Assembly (NCBI RefSeq): GCF_008727865.1
Contig: NZ_VTWU01000006.1
Coordinates: 62,001-126,000 of the forward strand
Origin: Hymenobacter busanensis
GTDB lineage: Bacteria > Bacteroidota > Bacteroidia > Cytophagales > Hymenobacteraceae
Reading direction: 5' to 3'
DNA: 64,000 nucleotides
The notes beneath the pieces were generated by a model. The model was not told the DNA's origin, did not search any database, and was given only the letters and a program-made list of their open reading frames with translations. Below are positions 26,518 to 35,448 of this stretch, piece after piece (the stretch's first letter is position 1; each line of letters opens with the position of its first letter). The translations under genes and the position numbers were made by a program.

Positions 26518-26688
26518 AAGCGGAGAGCAGTCGGTGGGAAAGTGGCTGCAAAGGTGCGCACAAAAGCAGAAGGCACCCGCAGCGCAAACCGGGTAGTCCG
26601 GGCACCCCGCGCTATCCAGTCGTTCTGGCACGCAGCCCGGGCAAGTCACGTTGCTACGCGCTACAACCTGCTACGGCGCTATTTGACC

Positions 26689-26696
26689 TATATTTA
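26689..26696 (+). promoter_or_regulatory. -7-like box TATATTTA of the sugar permease gene
   Basis: One base away from TAnnTTTG, 31 nt before ATG 26728. Confidence 0.35.
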
Positions 26697-26727
26697 AGGC
26701 CTACTTTCCCCGAACCTGCTCCGCCGC

Positions 26728-28125
26728 ATGGCTGCTCCCGTCACCTCCGTTTCTTCTTCCGCCAGCCCCGTGGCCGCTCGCAGCTACGCCGTGCCCATGG
26801 TGGCCATGACGTCCTTGTTCTTCCTCTTCGGCGCCGTCACCAACTTCAACGACGTGCTCATGCCCTATCTCAAGGACGTGTGCCGCCTCACCGATCTGGA
26901 ATCGTCGCTGGTGCAGTTTGCCTTTTTCGGAGCCTATTTTCTGATGTCATTGCCGGCTGGCTACCTGCTCAAGCGCCTGGGCTACCAGCGCGGCATTGTG
27001 GTGGGGCTGCTCGTTATGGCTGCGGGCGCGCTGCTGTTTGTGCCAGCCGCCAACTCGCGCACCTTCGGCATGTTCTTGCTGGGTCTGAGCGTACTGGGCG
27101 CGGGCGTTACGCTGCTGCAAGTGGCGGCCAACCCCTACGTATCGGTGCTCGGGCCGGCCTCGCGTGCCGCCAGCCGCGTGAGCATTGTGGGCGTGGCCAA
27201 CAACTTCGGCGGCACCCTATCGCCCCTGCTCGGCGGCATGCTGCTCTTCGGCGGCACGGCCGTGCTGAAAGCCCGCTTGGCGGCGCTGCCCTTGGAACAG
27301 CGCCTGGCCGAAGAAGCTTCGCTGGTGAAGTCCCCCTACATCGGCTTGGCGGTGTTTCTGGCGGTGCTGGCGGGCGTGTTTTCGCTGCTGAAGCTGCCCG
27401 AAATCGAAGGCCTGCCCTCCGACGACGAAGCCGACACCTTCCCCTCTGCCGCCGGGCGCCGCTCGGCCCTCGACTACCCGCATCTGGTGCTGGGCGTGGT
27501 GGCCATTTTCCTGTACGTGGGCGTGGAAGTCGGCCTGGGCTCGTTCCTGATTCGCTACGGCGAGGCCCAGGGCATTACGCAGCTCAGCGGCTTTACCCAA
27601 GCTTTGGTGCGCGGCCTGAACGTGGCCACCAACTTCGTGGCGGTGCTGCTGGGCCAGGCCCCCGCACCCATCGACACCACCGCCGGCTTCACCAAAGCCG
27701 TGGGCGCCGTGCTGGTGGCCTCCTACTGGTTCGGCTCCCTGGTAGGCCGCGTGGTCGGCATTCCGCTGCTCAGCCGCATCAACGACCGAAAGGCGCTGGT
27801 GGCAGTGTGCGCGGCCGGTGTGGCCTTTGTTATTGCCTCCATTCTCAGCCAAGGCGAAGCGGCGCTGTGGCTCATCGTGCTCTGCGGGCTGATGAACTCC
27901 ATCATGTGGCCCGTCATTTTCCCGCTGGCTATTAAAGGCCTCGGCCCGTTCACCAAGCAAGGCTCGTCGTACCTGATTATGGCCATTGTGGGCGGGGCCA
28001 TCGTGCCGTTGCTCATGGGCTGGGTGGCCACCAACGGCGGCGGGCTGCGCGTGGCCTTCGTCATTCCGGCGCTCTGCTACGCCTACCTGCTCTACTACGC
28101 CCTGCGCGGCTACCGGGTGCGCTAA
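26728..28125 (+). CDS. FucP/GluP-type sugar:H+ symporter (MFS)
   Basis: The 465 aa protein has 12 transmembrane helices and the signature of the FHS family (L-fucose/glucose/galactose permeases): FFLFGAVTNFNDVLMPYLK in helix 1, GAYFLMSLPAGYLLKRLGY, the LQVAANPYVSVLGP segment, and a C-terminal half ending with a PALCYAYLLYYALRGY helix. It sits alone, with an unusual palindrome array after it. The substrate is likely a neutral hexose; glucose/galactose versus fucose cannot be separated by eye. Confidence 0.9.
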   Translation: MAAPVTSVSSSASPVAARSYAVPMVAMTSLFFLFGAVTNFNDVLMPYLKDVCRLTDLESSLVQFAFFGAYFLMSLPAGYLLKRLGYQRGIVVGLLVMAAGALLFVPAANSRTFGMFLLGLSVLGAGVTLLQVAANPYVSVLGPASRAASRVSIVGVANNFGGTLSPLLGGMLLFGGTAVLKARLAALPLEQRLAEEASLVKSPYIGLAVFLAVLAGVFSLLKLPEIEGLPSDDEADTFPSAAGRRSALDYPHLVLGVVAIFLYVGVEVGLGSFLIRYGEAQGITQLSGFTQALVRGLNVATNFVAVLLGQAPAPIDTTAGFTKAVGAVLVASYWFGSLVGRVVGIPLLSRINDRKALVAVCAAGVAFVIASILSQGEAALWLIVLCGLMNSIMWPVIFPLAIKGLGPFTKQGSSYLIMAIVGGAIVPLLMGWVATNGGGLRVAFVIPALCYAYLLYYALRGYRVR

Positions 28126-28142
28126 GTTCGCTCACCAAACCG

Positions 28143-28286
28143 CCGCAACATGTTGCGGCCCCTTTCCGGCTGCCCGGAAGTCACCTGCAACCGGTTGTAA
28201 TACGCTTTGGGGCAGCCGAAACCCTATCCCAACTGGTTGCAGGAGCCTTGCGCCCGCCCGCAGCCCCATCCCAACGGGTTGGGATG
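28143..28286. repeat. Four CAACnnGTTG palindromes with an exact 42-bp period
   Basis: The dyads are at 28146-28155 (CAACATGTTG), 28188-28197 (CAACCGGTTG), 28230-28239 (CAACTGGTTG) and 28272-28281 (CAACGGGTTG). Start-to-start spacing is 42, 42 and 42 nt. The first and last are parts of longer perfect palindromes (16 nt at 28143-28158; CATCCCAAC..GTTGGGATG at 28267-28286) with different flanking bases, so the symmetry is kept though the sequence changes. The 42-bp units are only weakly alike elsewhere; units 3 and 4 match at 11 of 14 positions left of the core. Positions one period before and after hold no copy. No T-run follows, so it is not an ordinary terminator. Confidence 0.85.
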
Positions 28287-28325
28287 CACTAGCGCCCCAC
28301 CAAAGCGCCCCCGCGCCGCCTGCCC

Positions 28326-28333
28326 TATCTTTG
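28326..28333 (+). promoter_or_regulatory. -7 box TATCTTTG of murB
   Basis: An exact TAnnTTTG match is separated from the murB ATG by four bases (CTCC). With the usual geometry the transcript starts at the ATG, so the mRNA would be leaderless. Confidence 0.6.
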
Positions 28334-28337
28334 CTCC

Positions 28338-29381
28338 ATGCCTGCTGCTCCTACCCTGCTCCACCACGTCTCCCTGCGTTCCTACAACACCTTTGGCATC
28401 GACGCCCAGGCCCGCCTGTTTGCCGCCTTTGCCTCGGTGGAAGAGCTGCAGGCGCTGCTGCGGCTGCCCGAGGTGCAGCAGACCGAGAAGCTGGTGCTCG
28501 GCGGCGGCTCCAACCTGCTCTTCACCCGCGACTTCGACGGCGTGGTGCTCAAAAACGAAATCCGCGGGCTCGACCTGCTGCCCGGCGAAGACGACCGTAC
28601 CGCCTTGCTGCGGGCCGGGGCGGGCGAGTCGTGGCACGGCGTGGTGGAGTATGCGCTGGGCCAGGGCCTGTCGGGCCTCGAAAACCTCTCGCTGATTCCG
28701 GGCACAGTAGGTGCCGCGCCGCTCCAGAACATCGGGGCCTACGGCGTGGAGCTGAAAGATGCCTTCGACCACCTGGAGGCGGTGGAAATCAGCAGCGGGC
28801 AGCTGCGCGCGTTTTCGCACGAAGAATGCGGCTTCGGCTACCGCGAGTCGGTATTCAAAGGCCCGCTCAAAAACCAGTACATCGTAACGGGCGTGGTGCT
28901 GCGCCTGCGCCGGGAGCACCGCCCCAACGTGTCGTACGGGGCCATTCGCACCACACTAGAGGAAATGGGCATCAGCGCCGACGAGCCCACGCCGCAGCAG
29001 GTCAGCCAGGCCGTCATCAGCATCCGGCGCAGCAAGCTCCCCGACCCGGCCCAGATTGGCAATGCCGGCTCGTTCTTCAAAAACCCCGAGGTGTCGCAGC
29101 ACAAGTTTGAGGAGCTGAAAGCGCGTTTCCCCGATTTGCCCGGCTACCCCGTGCCCGGCGGCGTGAAGGTGCCCGCCGGCTGGCTCATCGAGCAGTGCGG
29201 CTGGAAAGGCCACCGTGCCGGCCCCGGCGGCAACTACGGCGTGCACGCCCACCAAGCCTTGGTGCTGGTGAACCACGGCGGCGCCACCGGGGCCGAAGTG
29301 CGCGCCCTGGCCGAAGAAATTATGGCGTCGGTGCGGGAAAAATTCGGGATTGAGTTGCACCCCGAGGTGAATATTCTGTAG
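28338..29381 (+). CDS. murB: UDP-N-acetylmuramate dehydrogenase
   Basis: The 347 aa flavoenzyme reduces UDP-GlcNAc-enolpyruvate to UDP-MurNAc in the cytoplasm, an essential step of peptidoglycan synthesis. It has the FAD-binding segment VLGGGSNLLF (53-62), SLIPGTVGAAPLQNIGAYG (118-136), and GNAGSFFKNP (241-250) with S245 as the expected proton donor. The long insertion after residue 150 and the total length fit type I MurB, as in E. coli. There is no other plausible start. Confidence 0.96.
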   Translation: MPAAPTLLHHVSLRSYNTFGIDAQARLFAAFASVEELQALLRLPEVQQTEKLVLGGGSNLLFTRDFDGVVLKNEIRGLDLLPGEDDRTALLRAGAGESWHGVVEYALGQGLSGLENLSLIPGTVGAAPLQNIGAYGVELKDAFDHLEAVEISSGQLRAFSHEECGFGYRESVFKGPLKNQYIVTGVVLRLRREHRPNVSYGAIRTTLEEMGISADEPTPQQVSQAVISIRRSKLPDPAQIGNAGSFFKNPEVSQHKFEELKARFPDLPGYPVPGGVKVPAGWLIEQCGWKGHRAGPGGNYGVHAHQALVLVNHGGATGAEVRALAEEIMASVREKFGIELHPEVNIL

Positions 29382-29539
29382 TCACCCGGTTCAGGGGCAC
29401 AATTGGCGGCATTCTTGGTAATGCACCATTGCGGAATGTGCATTCGTTTGGTCCGGCTGCTGGCAGTCTGGCTGAAAATCAGCATATTTGTTGCCCTTTT
29501 TGCCCTCCATTCCTTCTTTGCCCTTAGTCCTTGCTTTCA

Positions 29540-30505
29540 ATGAAGAAATTTACCCTGTTGGCCCTCCTGAGCAGCGGGGCTTTAGTGCCGGCCCACGCGC
29601 AGCAAGTCATTTCCCTGAACGCAGCCCGTGCGGCCGGTCCCGGCACCACCGTTACGGTGCGCGGCGTGGTAACGAATGGCGCCGAGTTGGGCTTCATTCG
29701 CTACGTACAAGACAAAGACGGCGGCCTGGCGGCCTTTTCCAATAAGCTGGAAGGCTTTGCCAACCTGGCCCCCGGCGACAGCGTGGAGCTGCACGGCACC
29801 CTCAAAAACTACAACAGCCTGCTGGAAATGGACCCCGTCATTTCCTTCAAGAAGCTGGGCCCCGGCCACCTGCCCAAGCCCGAAACCGTGCCCGTAGCCG
29901 ACATCGGCAAAGTGCTGAACGAAGCCCACGAAGGCCGCTTGGTGAAAGTGACCGGCGTGAACAAGCTCACCACCATGGGCGGCGCCGCCGTAACCACCAT
30001 TGCCGGCAACTTCAACTACCTCATCGACGGCCAGGCCGGCTCCCTCACCCGCATCAGCGTGTCGTCGGAAGGCGAAAAAGGGCTGGTGGGCAAGGATGTG
30101 CCCACCGGTCCGTTCGACCTGGTAGGCATTGTGGGCCAACACTCGCCGGCGGGCACGCCCAACGGCTACCAGATTCTGCCCCGCTTGGCGCTGGACATGG
30201 TGCGCGGCGGCGGTATGCCCCTGATTGTGAGCGAGCCGGTGCCGGTAGGCGTCACCAAAAACAGCATCACCATCAGCTACGAAACGCTGAACCCCGGCAC
30301 CACCAAGGTGGAGTACGGCGCCTCGCCGGCCCTGGGCGGCGTGCTAACGGATGCAACCCCGACCAAGCAGCACACGCTGCAGCTCACCGACCTGGAACCC
30401 GGCACCACCTACTACATCAAGGTCAGTTCGACCAACTCGGTAGGTACCTCTACCTCTGAGGCCGTGCCCATGATTACGGCCACCAAGAATACCCGGGCCC
30501 GCTAA
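29540..30505 (+). CDS. Exported OB-fold/fibronectin III protein
   Basis: The 321 aa product has a signal peptide (MKKFTLLALLSSGALVPAHAQ). An OB-fold-like domain follows (about 22-225; TVTVRGVVTNGAELGFIRYVQD, VELHGTLKNYNSLLEMDPV), then one fibronectin type III-like domain (about 232-318; SITISYETLNPGTTKVEYG, TYYIKVSSTNSVGTS). It ends there, without a type IX sorting domain. The next gene encodes the same two domains fused to a nuclease and sorting domain. TTG 29531 is also in frame, but ATG 29540 fits the signal peptide. Probably secreted; function unknown. Confidence 0.8.
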   Translation: MKKFTLLALLSSGALVPAHAQQVISLNAARAAGPGTTVTVRGVVTNGAELGFIRYVQDKDGGLAAFSNKLEGFANLAPGDSVELHGTLKNYNSLLEMDPVISFKKLGPGHLPKPETVPVADIGKVLNEAHEGRLVKVTGVNKLTTMGGAAVTTIAGNFNYLIDGQAGSLTRISVSSEGEKGLVGKDVPTGPFDLVGIVGQHSPAGTPNGYQILPRLALDMVRGGGMPLIVSEPVPVGVTKNSITISYETLNPGTTKVEYGASPALGGVLTDATPTKQHTLQLTDLEPGTTYYIKVSSTNSVGTSTSEAVPMITATKNTRAR

Positions 30506-30513
30506 GCCCCGGC

Positions 30514-30556
30514 AACAGCGCGAGTAGTCTGGCCCCGGCCGGCTGCTCGCGCTGTT
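30514..30556 (+). terminator. Likely terminator after the OB-fold/FN3 gene
   Basis: Arms AACAGCGCGAG (30514-30524) and CTCGCGCTGTT (30546-30556) are perfect complements; TGTTTTG follows. The loop is 21 nt. Confidence 0.65.
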
Positions 30557-30650
30557 TGTTTTGCCCGGCGCCCGAACCATTGCCCGCCGCCGGCTGTCTG
30601 CCCAAGTGCCCTCCCAGGCTTTTCCCTTTGCCACAACCCATTTCCCTTTC

Positions 30651-32954
30651 ATGAGAACATATACCCTGTTGACCCTGCTGTGCGGTGGGGTGCTGGGCCT
30701 GACGCAAACCGCGGCAGCCCAAACGGCCATTACCATTGCGGCCGCCCGCGCCCAGCAGCCTGCTTTTAACCAGTCGGGGGCCACGGTGCGCCTGCGCGGC
30801 GTGGTAACCAACGGCGCCGAGTTGGGCGCCATCCGCTACATGCAAGACGGCACGGCCGGCATCGGGGTGTACTCGGCTACCATGCTCACCAACGTGGTGC
30901 CCGGCGACAGCCTGGAGGTGGTGGGTACGCTGAAAAACTACCGCGGCCTGCTGGAGCTCGACCCGGTTACGTCGGTGAACGTGCTGGCTGGCAACCGCCC
31001 GATTCCGGCGCCGGTGGTGTTTTCGGCGGCTAACTCCAACGCGGCGTATTCCGACCAGTACGAAGGTCAGCTGGTGAAGCTGCAGGGCGCCACGTCGGTA
31101 ACCACCCTCACGGGCGGGCCGGTGTCGGCGTTTGCCAGCACCACCTACCGCCTGAGCAACAACGCCACCCAGGTCATCTACATCAACGCGGCCTCCAACG
31201 GCGCCGACGGCCTGATTGGCAAGCCCGCCCCCACCGGCACGTTCGACGTGGTGGGCATCATGAGCCAGTTTACCAACACCTCGCCGGGTGTAGTCGGCTA
31301 CCAGCTGCTGCCCCGCAACTACCCCGACTTCCAGCAGGGCGCCACGCCCAACTTGCTGACGACGCCGGCTCCGACCAACATCACGACGTCGGGTTTCACG
31401 GTCAACTTCGTGACCAGCAACCCCGGCTCGACCAAGCTGGAGTACGGTACCTCGGCTACCGGCCCCTTCACCAGCGTGGATAATGCGGCCAGCGTAACGC
31501 AGCACAGCCTGGCTATTTCGGGCCTGCAGCCGGCCACCGTGTACTACGTGAAGGCCAGCTCGACCAACGCAGTGGGCCTGTCGGAGTCGCGCGTCATTCC
31601 GATGATTACGGCTTCGCTCTCGTCGGGCAAAATGCGCACCTACTTCACCAACACGGTGAACAACTCGGTGGCCCTGCCCGGCAACAACGCCGTGTACCTG
31701 CCCCTGGGCCGCGTGGCCGATACGCTGGCCAGCTACATCAACCGCGCCCAGCAGACGCTCGACATTGCCATCTACAACTGGAACAGCAGCACCATTCTGA
31801 ACGCGGTGAATGCCGCCCACGCCCGGGGCGTGCAGGTGCGTGTGGTGTACGAGAACGACAATGCCAACGTGAGCATGACCAGCCTGAACGCGGCCATTCC
31901 GCGCGTTGGGCGCACCACCACGCAGAACATCATGCACAACAAGTTTGTGGTGATTGATGCCAACAGCACCAACCCCAACCAACCGTGGGTGTGGACGGGC
32001 TCGACCAACTGGACGAGCGCTCAGCTGAGCACCGACCGCAACAACGCCATCCTGATTCAGGACCAGTCGCTGGCCCGTGTGTATTCGATGGAGTTCAACG
32101 AAATGTGGGGCGGCGGCACCCAGGCTACGGCCCTGTTTGGCTCGCGCAAAACCGACAACACCCCGCACTACCTCAACATTGGCGGCAAGCTGGTGGAGTC
32201 GTGGTTCTCGCCGACCGACAACGTGAACGGCCGCCTGATTGACCTCATCAAAACGGCCGACAACGACATGCACGTGGCCACCATGCTCATCACCCAGAGC
32301 GACATCGGCCGCGCCATCCGCGACCAGATTCAGCTCAAAGGCATTGCGGCTTGCTCGGAAGTGTTGGTAAACGACACGAGCTCGGCCGGTTCGGGAGCCA
32401 TCTTCCGCACCATCAAGCAGGCCATTGGCAACCGTGTGGAGTACTTCAGCCTCAACGGCATCATGCACCACAAGTACATCATCGTCGATGCCGGCGCGTC
32501 GCAGTCGGACCCCACGGTGTTTACCGGCTCGCACAACTGGAGCCTCTCGGCCAACACCGAAAACGACGAAAACACGCTGATTGTGCACGATGCCCGCGTC
32601 GTAAACCAGTACTACCAGGAGTTCCACCGCCGCATTGTGGACGAGAACCAGAACGGCGTGCTGCCCTGCAACCTGATTTTGGCCACCAAGACGGCCAAGG
32701 TGCAGGGTTCCAACGTGCAAGTGTACCCCAACCCCACGAGCGGCAAGTTCCAGCTGCGCGTGAACGGTGCCTCCTCGCGCACCGCCACCATCACCCTGCG
32801 CGACGCCACTGGCCGCGTGGTGCTGCAGCAAACCCAGCCCCTCGTATCGGGCCAGGAGCTGACGGTTGATGCGTCGATGCTGAAATCGGGCCTGTACCTG
32901 GTGCAGATTGCCACGCCCGAGGCGACGCAGGTTAGCCGCGTGGTGGTAGAGTAA
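30651..32954 (+). CDS. Secreted OB-fold/FN3/phospholipase D-type nuclease with type IX sorting domain
   Basis: The 767 aa protein has, in order: a signal peptide (about 1-23), an OB-fold-like domain, an FN3-like domain (to about 325), and a PLD-like domain with two HKD motifs (H429/K431/D436 in IMHNKFVVID and H606/K608/D613 in IMHHKYIIVD), each followed by a TGSxNW segment. A C-terminal domain begins VQVYPNPTSGKFQLRV (about 692). The last domain is the type A sorting signal of the type IX secretion system, so the protein is exported and probably attached or released at the surface. The PLD pattern resembles phosphodiesterases that cut nucleic acids or phospholipids. The first two domains repeat the upstream gene. 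Confidence 0.9.
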   Translation: MRTYTLLTLLCGGVLGLTQTAAAQTAITIAAARAQQPAFNQSGATVRLRGVVTNGAELGAIRYMQDGTAGIGVYSATMLTNVVPGDSLEVVGTLKNYRGLLELDPVTSVNVLAGNRPIPAPVVFSAANSNAAYSDQYEGQLVKLQGATSVTTLTGGPVSAFASTTYRLSNNATQVIYINAASNGADGLIGKPAPTGTFDVVGIMSQFTNTSPGVVGYQLLPRNYPDFQQGATPNLLTTPAPTNITTSGFTVNFVTSNPGSTKLEYGTSATGPFTSVDNAASVTQHSLAISGLQPATVYYVKASSTNAVGLSESRVIPMITASLSSGKMRTYFTNTVNNSVALPGNNAVYLPLGRVADTLASYINRAQQTLDIAIYNWNSSTILNAVNAAHARGVQVRVVYENDNANVSMTSLNAAIPRVGRTTTQNIMHNKFVVIDANSTNPNQPWVWTGSTNWTSAQLSTDRNNAILIQDQSLARVYSMEFNEMWGGGTQATALFGSRKTDNTPHYLNIGGKLVESWFSPTDNVNGRLIDLIKTADNDMHVATMLITQSDIGRAIRDQIQLKGIAACSEVLVNDTSSAGSGAIFRTIKQAIGNRVEYFSLNGIMHHKYIIVDAGASQSDPTVFTGSHNWSLSANTENDENTLIVHDARVVNQYYQEFHRRIVDENQNGVLPCNLILATKTAKVQGSNVQVYPNPTSGKFQLRVNGASSRTATITLRDATGRVVLQQTQPLVSGQELTVDASMLKSGLYLVQIATPEATQVSRVVVE

Positions 32955-32972
32955 TCCGCTTCACCTGGTCAC

Positions 32973-33009
32973 AAAAAAGGCAGCTCCTGAATCGGGAGCT
33001 GCCTTTTTT
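32973..33009. terminator. Bidirectional terminator between the nuclease gene and mutS2
   Basis: A perfect 15-bp stem (AAAAAAGGCAGCTCC / GGAGCTGCCTTTTTT) with a 7-nt loop sits between two convergent genes. Confidence 0.93.
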
Positions 33010-33027
33010 ATTGGTGCTTGGGGCGCT

Positions 33028-35448
33028 TTACTTCAGCACGGCCACCGTCACGCCGTCGCCGCCGCGGTCGGCGTGCTCGTTGGCCACGCTGGCCACGGCG
33101 CGCTGCGAGTAGAGGTAGTCGCGCACAATCTGGCGAAGTACACCGTTGCCGCGGCCGTGCAGGACCTTGATTTCGGGCACGCCCAGCATCACGGCGTCGT
33201 CCACGTAGTTCATCACGCGCTGCAGGGCGTCTTCGGCCCGCTCGCCGCGCAAGTCGAGCGTGGTGCTGAAGCCGGCCATGCGGCCGGTTACATCGAGACC
33301 AGCGCCGGCGGTGCGGGCTTCGGTCAGCGGGGCCTTGCGGGCCGCTTCCTTTTCCCGCTCCCGGATTTCGGAGCGCGTAAGCTTTTCGAGCTGGGCTACC
33401 TTCACCAGGGTTTTCATGCCACCGAAGAGCACTTCGGCGGTTTTGCCCTTCACGCTCACCAGTTCGCCGTGGCCCTCCTGCCCAATCAGCGCCACTTTGT
33501 CGCCGGGCTTAAGGGTGGTCGAGTCGGCGGCTTCGCGGTGGGCCTGGGCTTTGGGGCGCTCCTCCTTTAGCTCCTTCTGCACAAAGTCCTGCAGCTTCTC
33601 GCGGGCCTGCTTGGTTTGCTCCTTCTCGGCCCCAGCGGTGCGGATTTGCTGAATCGTGGCCTCAATCTGCTGGTTGGTGTCCTTCAGCAGCAGCTTGGCC
33701 TTTTGCTTGGCCTCGCGCAGCACGTCCTGCTTGGTTTCTTCGAGGTGGTTTTTGAGGTCCTGGTATTCCTGGGCAGCCTTTTTCATGCGCCGCTCGTGCT
33801 TCTCGGCCTCGGCGTTGCGCTTCTCGAAAGTGGCTTTTTCGGCCTCCAATTCTTCCAACAACCGATCGTAGCGCACTTTCTCCTTGCCCACGAGCTGCGT
33901 AGCACGGTCGACAATGGCCTTGGGCAGCCCGATGTTGCGGGCAATTTCCAGCGCAAACGACGAGCCCGGCTTGCCGATTTCGAGGCGGTAGAGCGGCTGC
34001 AGGTGCTTGGGGTCGTAGCGCATGGCCCCGTTCACGAGGCCCGGCGTGCGCTCGGCCAGGTTTTTCAGGTTGGTGTAGTGCGTGGTGATGACGCCGTAGG
34101 CCCGCACGCGGTTCAGCTCCGACAGCACGGCCTCGGCAATGGCGCCGCCCAGCGCGGGCTCGGTGCCAGTGCCGAATTCGTCGATGAGCACGAGGCTGCG
34201 CTTGTTCGCCAGGAGCAGAAACTGCTTCATGTGCGTGAGGTGCGAAGAGTACGTGCTCAAGTCGTTTTCCAGGCTCTGCTCGTCGCCGATGTCGAGGAAA
34301 ATATCGTCGAATACGCCGGCTTCGGAATGCTCTTCCACCGGAATCAGCAGGCCGCACTGCAGCATGTACTGCACCAGGCCCACCGTTTTCATGGCCACCG
34401 ATTTGCCGCCGGCGTTGGGGCCGGAAATAACCAGGATGCGCTGCTCAGGATTCAGTTCCACGTCGAGCGGCACTACGTCGCGGCCCTGCTCTTTGAAGTT
34501 CAGGTACAGCAGCGGGTGGCGGGCCTGCTTCCACTTGATGTACGGCCGGCTGCCCAGCTTGGGCAGCACGGCTTCCAGGTCGCGGGCAAAGCGGGCCTTA
34601 GCCCGAATAAAATCGAGCAGACCAAGGAACTGGTAGGCGCGGCGCAGATCGGGAATGTGGGGGCGCAATTGGTCGGTGAGGGCCAGCAGGATGCGCACCA
34701 GCTCCCGGTGCCAAGCGTTTTCGAGGTCCTTGATGTCGTTGTTCAACTCGAACACCGCTTCGGGCTCGATGTATACCGTCTGGCCCGTGGCCGATTCGTC
34801 GTGAATCAGGCCCTTCACGCGGCGCTTGTGCTCGGCAATGATGGGCAGCACCAAACGGCCACCCCGAATGGTGGGTTCAGCGCCTTCGGGCGTCCAGCCT
34901 TCGGAGCGTGCCTTGCGGAGCACGTCGGCAATCTGGCGGCGCAGTATGCCTTGGCGGTTGATCAGCTCCTGCCGAATCTGGCGCAGCAAGGGCGAGGCGT
35001 CGTCGCGCACTTTGCCGTCGTCGTCCACCACTTTGTCCATGGCGGCCAGCAGGTTGCGGTCGGCCTGAACGCCCACGCCCAGCAGGCGCAGCGTGGGATA
35101 GAGCCCCTCGGGAGCCTGGGTGAAGAACGTCAGCGCCTCGCGGATGGTGCGCAACGACATTTTCAGCTCGTGCACGGCGGCCACCTCCAAGTAGGCACCG
35201 GGCAGCTGCGCCCGCAGCAGGTGCGGGCCGGCGTCGTGGTAGTATTGGCTGGGGAAATCGGCGCCGCTGCTGAGCAGCTGGCGGAATTCGTCGGTTTGGA
35301 GCAGCAGCTTCTTCAGCTCGTCGGCGCGGGGCTGAAACTGCATGCTCTGCACGTAGTGGCGGCCCAGGGAGCTAAGGCACATGTCGGCCAGCCGCTCGCG
35401 CACCTGCTGAAAGCCTATTTTTTGCTCGAAAGTCTGCGGGTAAATCAA
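33028..35448 (-). CDS. mutS2: Endonuclease MutS2
   Basis: The 806 aa protein has the MutS2 core (ATPase with Walker A GPNAGGKSVAMK near 350, DEFGTGTEP, EIGKPGSSFALEIA), a coiled region, and a C-terminal Smr domain with LDLRGERAEDALQ and KVLHGRGNGVLR. MutS2 acts on recombination intermediates, and in some species on collided ribosomes, not in mismatch repair. The only start that gives the family N-terminus (MIYPQTFEQKIGFQQ) is TTG 35448; the frame upstream has no ATG or GTG before it. A TAGCTTTG promoter lies about 90 nt upstream. Confidence 0.94.
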   Translation of the reverse strand: MIYPQTFEQKIGFQQVRERLADMCLSSLGRHYVQSMQFQPRADELKKLLLQTDEFRQLLSSGADFPSQYYHDAGPHLLRAQLPGAYLEVAAVHELKMSLRTIREALTFFTQAPEGLYPTLRLLGVGVQADRNLLAAMDKVVDDDGKVRDDASPLLRQIRQELINRQGILRRQIADVLRKARSEGWTPEGAEPTIRGGRLVLPIIAEHKRRVKGLIHDESATGQTVYIEPEAVFELNNDIKDLENAWHRELVRILLALTDQLRPHIPDLRRAYQFLGLLDFIRAKARFARDLEAVLPKLGSRPYIKWKQARHPLLYLNFKEQGRDVVPLDVELNPEQRILVISGPNAGGKSVAMKTVGLVQYMLQCGLLIPVEEHSEAGVFDDIFLDIGDEQSLENDLSTYSSHLTHMKQFLLLANKRSLVLIDEFGTGTEPALGGAIAEAVLSELNRVRAYGVITTHYTNLKNLAERTPGLVNGAMRYDPKHLQPLYRLEIGKPGSSFALEIARNIGLPKAIVDRATQLVGKEKVRYDRLLEELEAEKATFEKRNAEAEKHERRMKKAAQEYQDLKNHLEETKQDVLREAKQKAKLLLKDTNQQIEATIQQIRTAGAEKEQTKQAREKLQDFVQKELKEERPKAQAHREAADSTTLKPGDKVALIGQEGHGELVSVKGKTAEVLFGGMKTLVKVAQLEKLTRSEIREREKEAARKAPLTEARTAGAGLDVTGRMAGFSTTLDLRGERAEDALQRVMNYVDDAVMLGVPEIKVLHGRGNGVLRQIVRDYLYSQRAVASVANEHADRGGDGVTVAVLK

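Noticed and set aside
28143-28286. CRISPR array or ordinary terminator
   Set aside because: The repeated core is only 10 bp and palindromic, and the units between are not unique spacers between identical repeats; no T-run follows for termination.
30474-32831. 785-residue frame antisense to the PLD-type nuclease
   Set aside because: Shadow frame with repetitive Val/Gly/His-rich composition; the sense frame has signal, HKD motifs and sorting domain.
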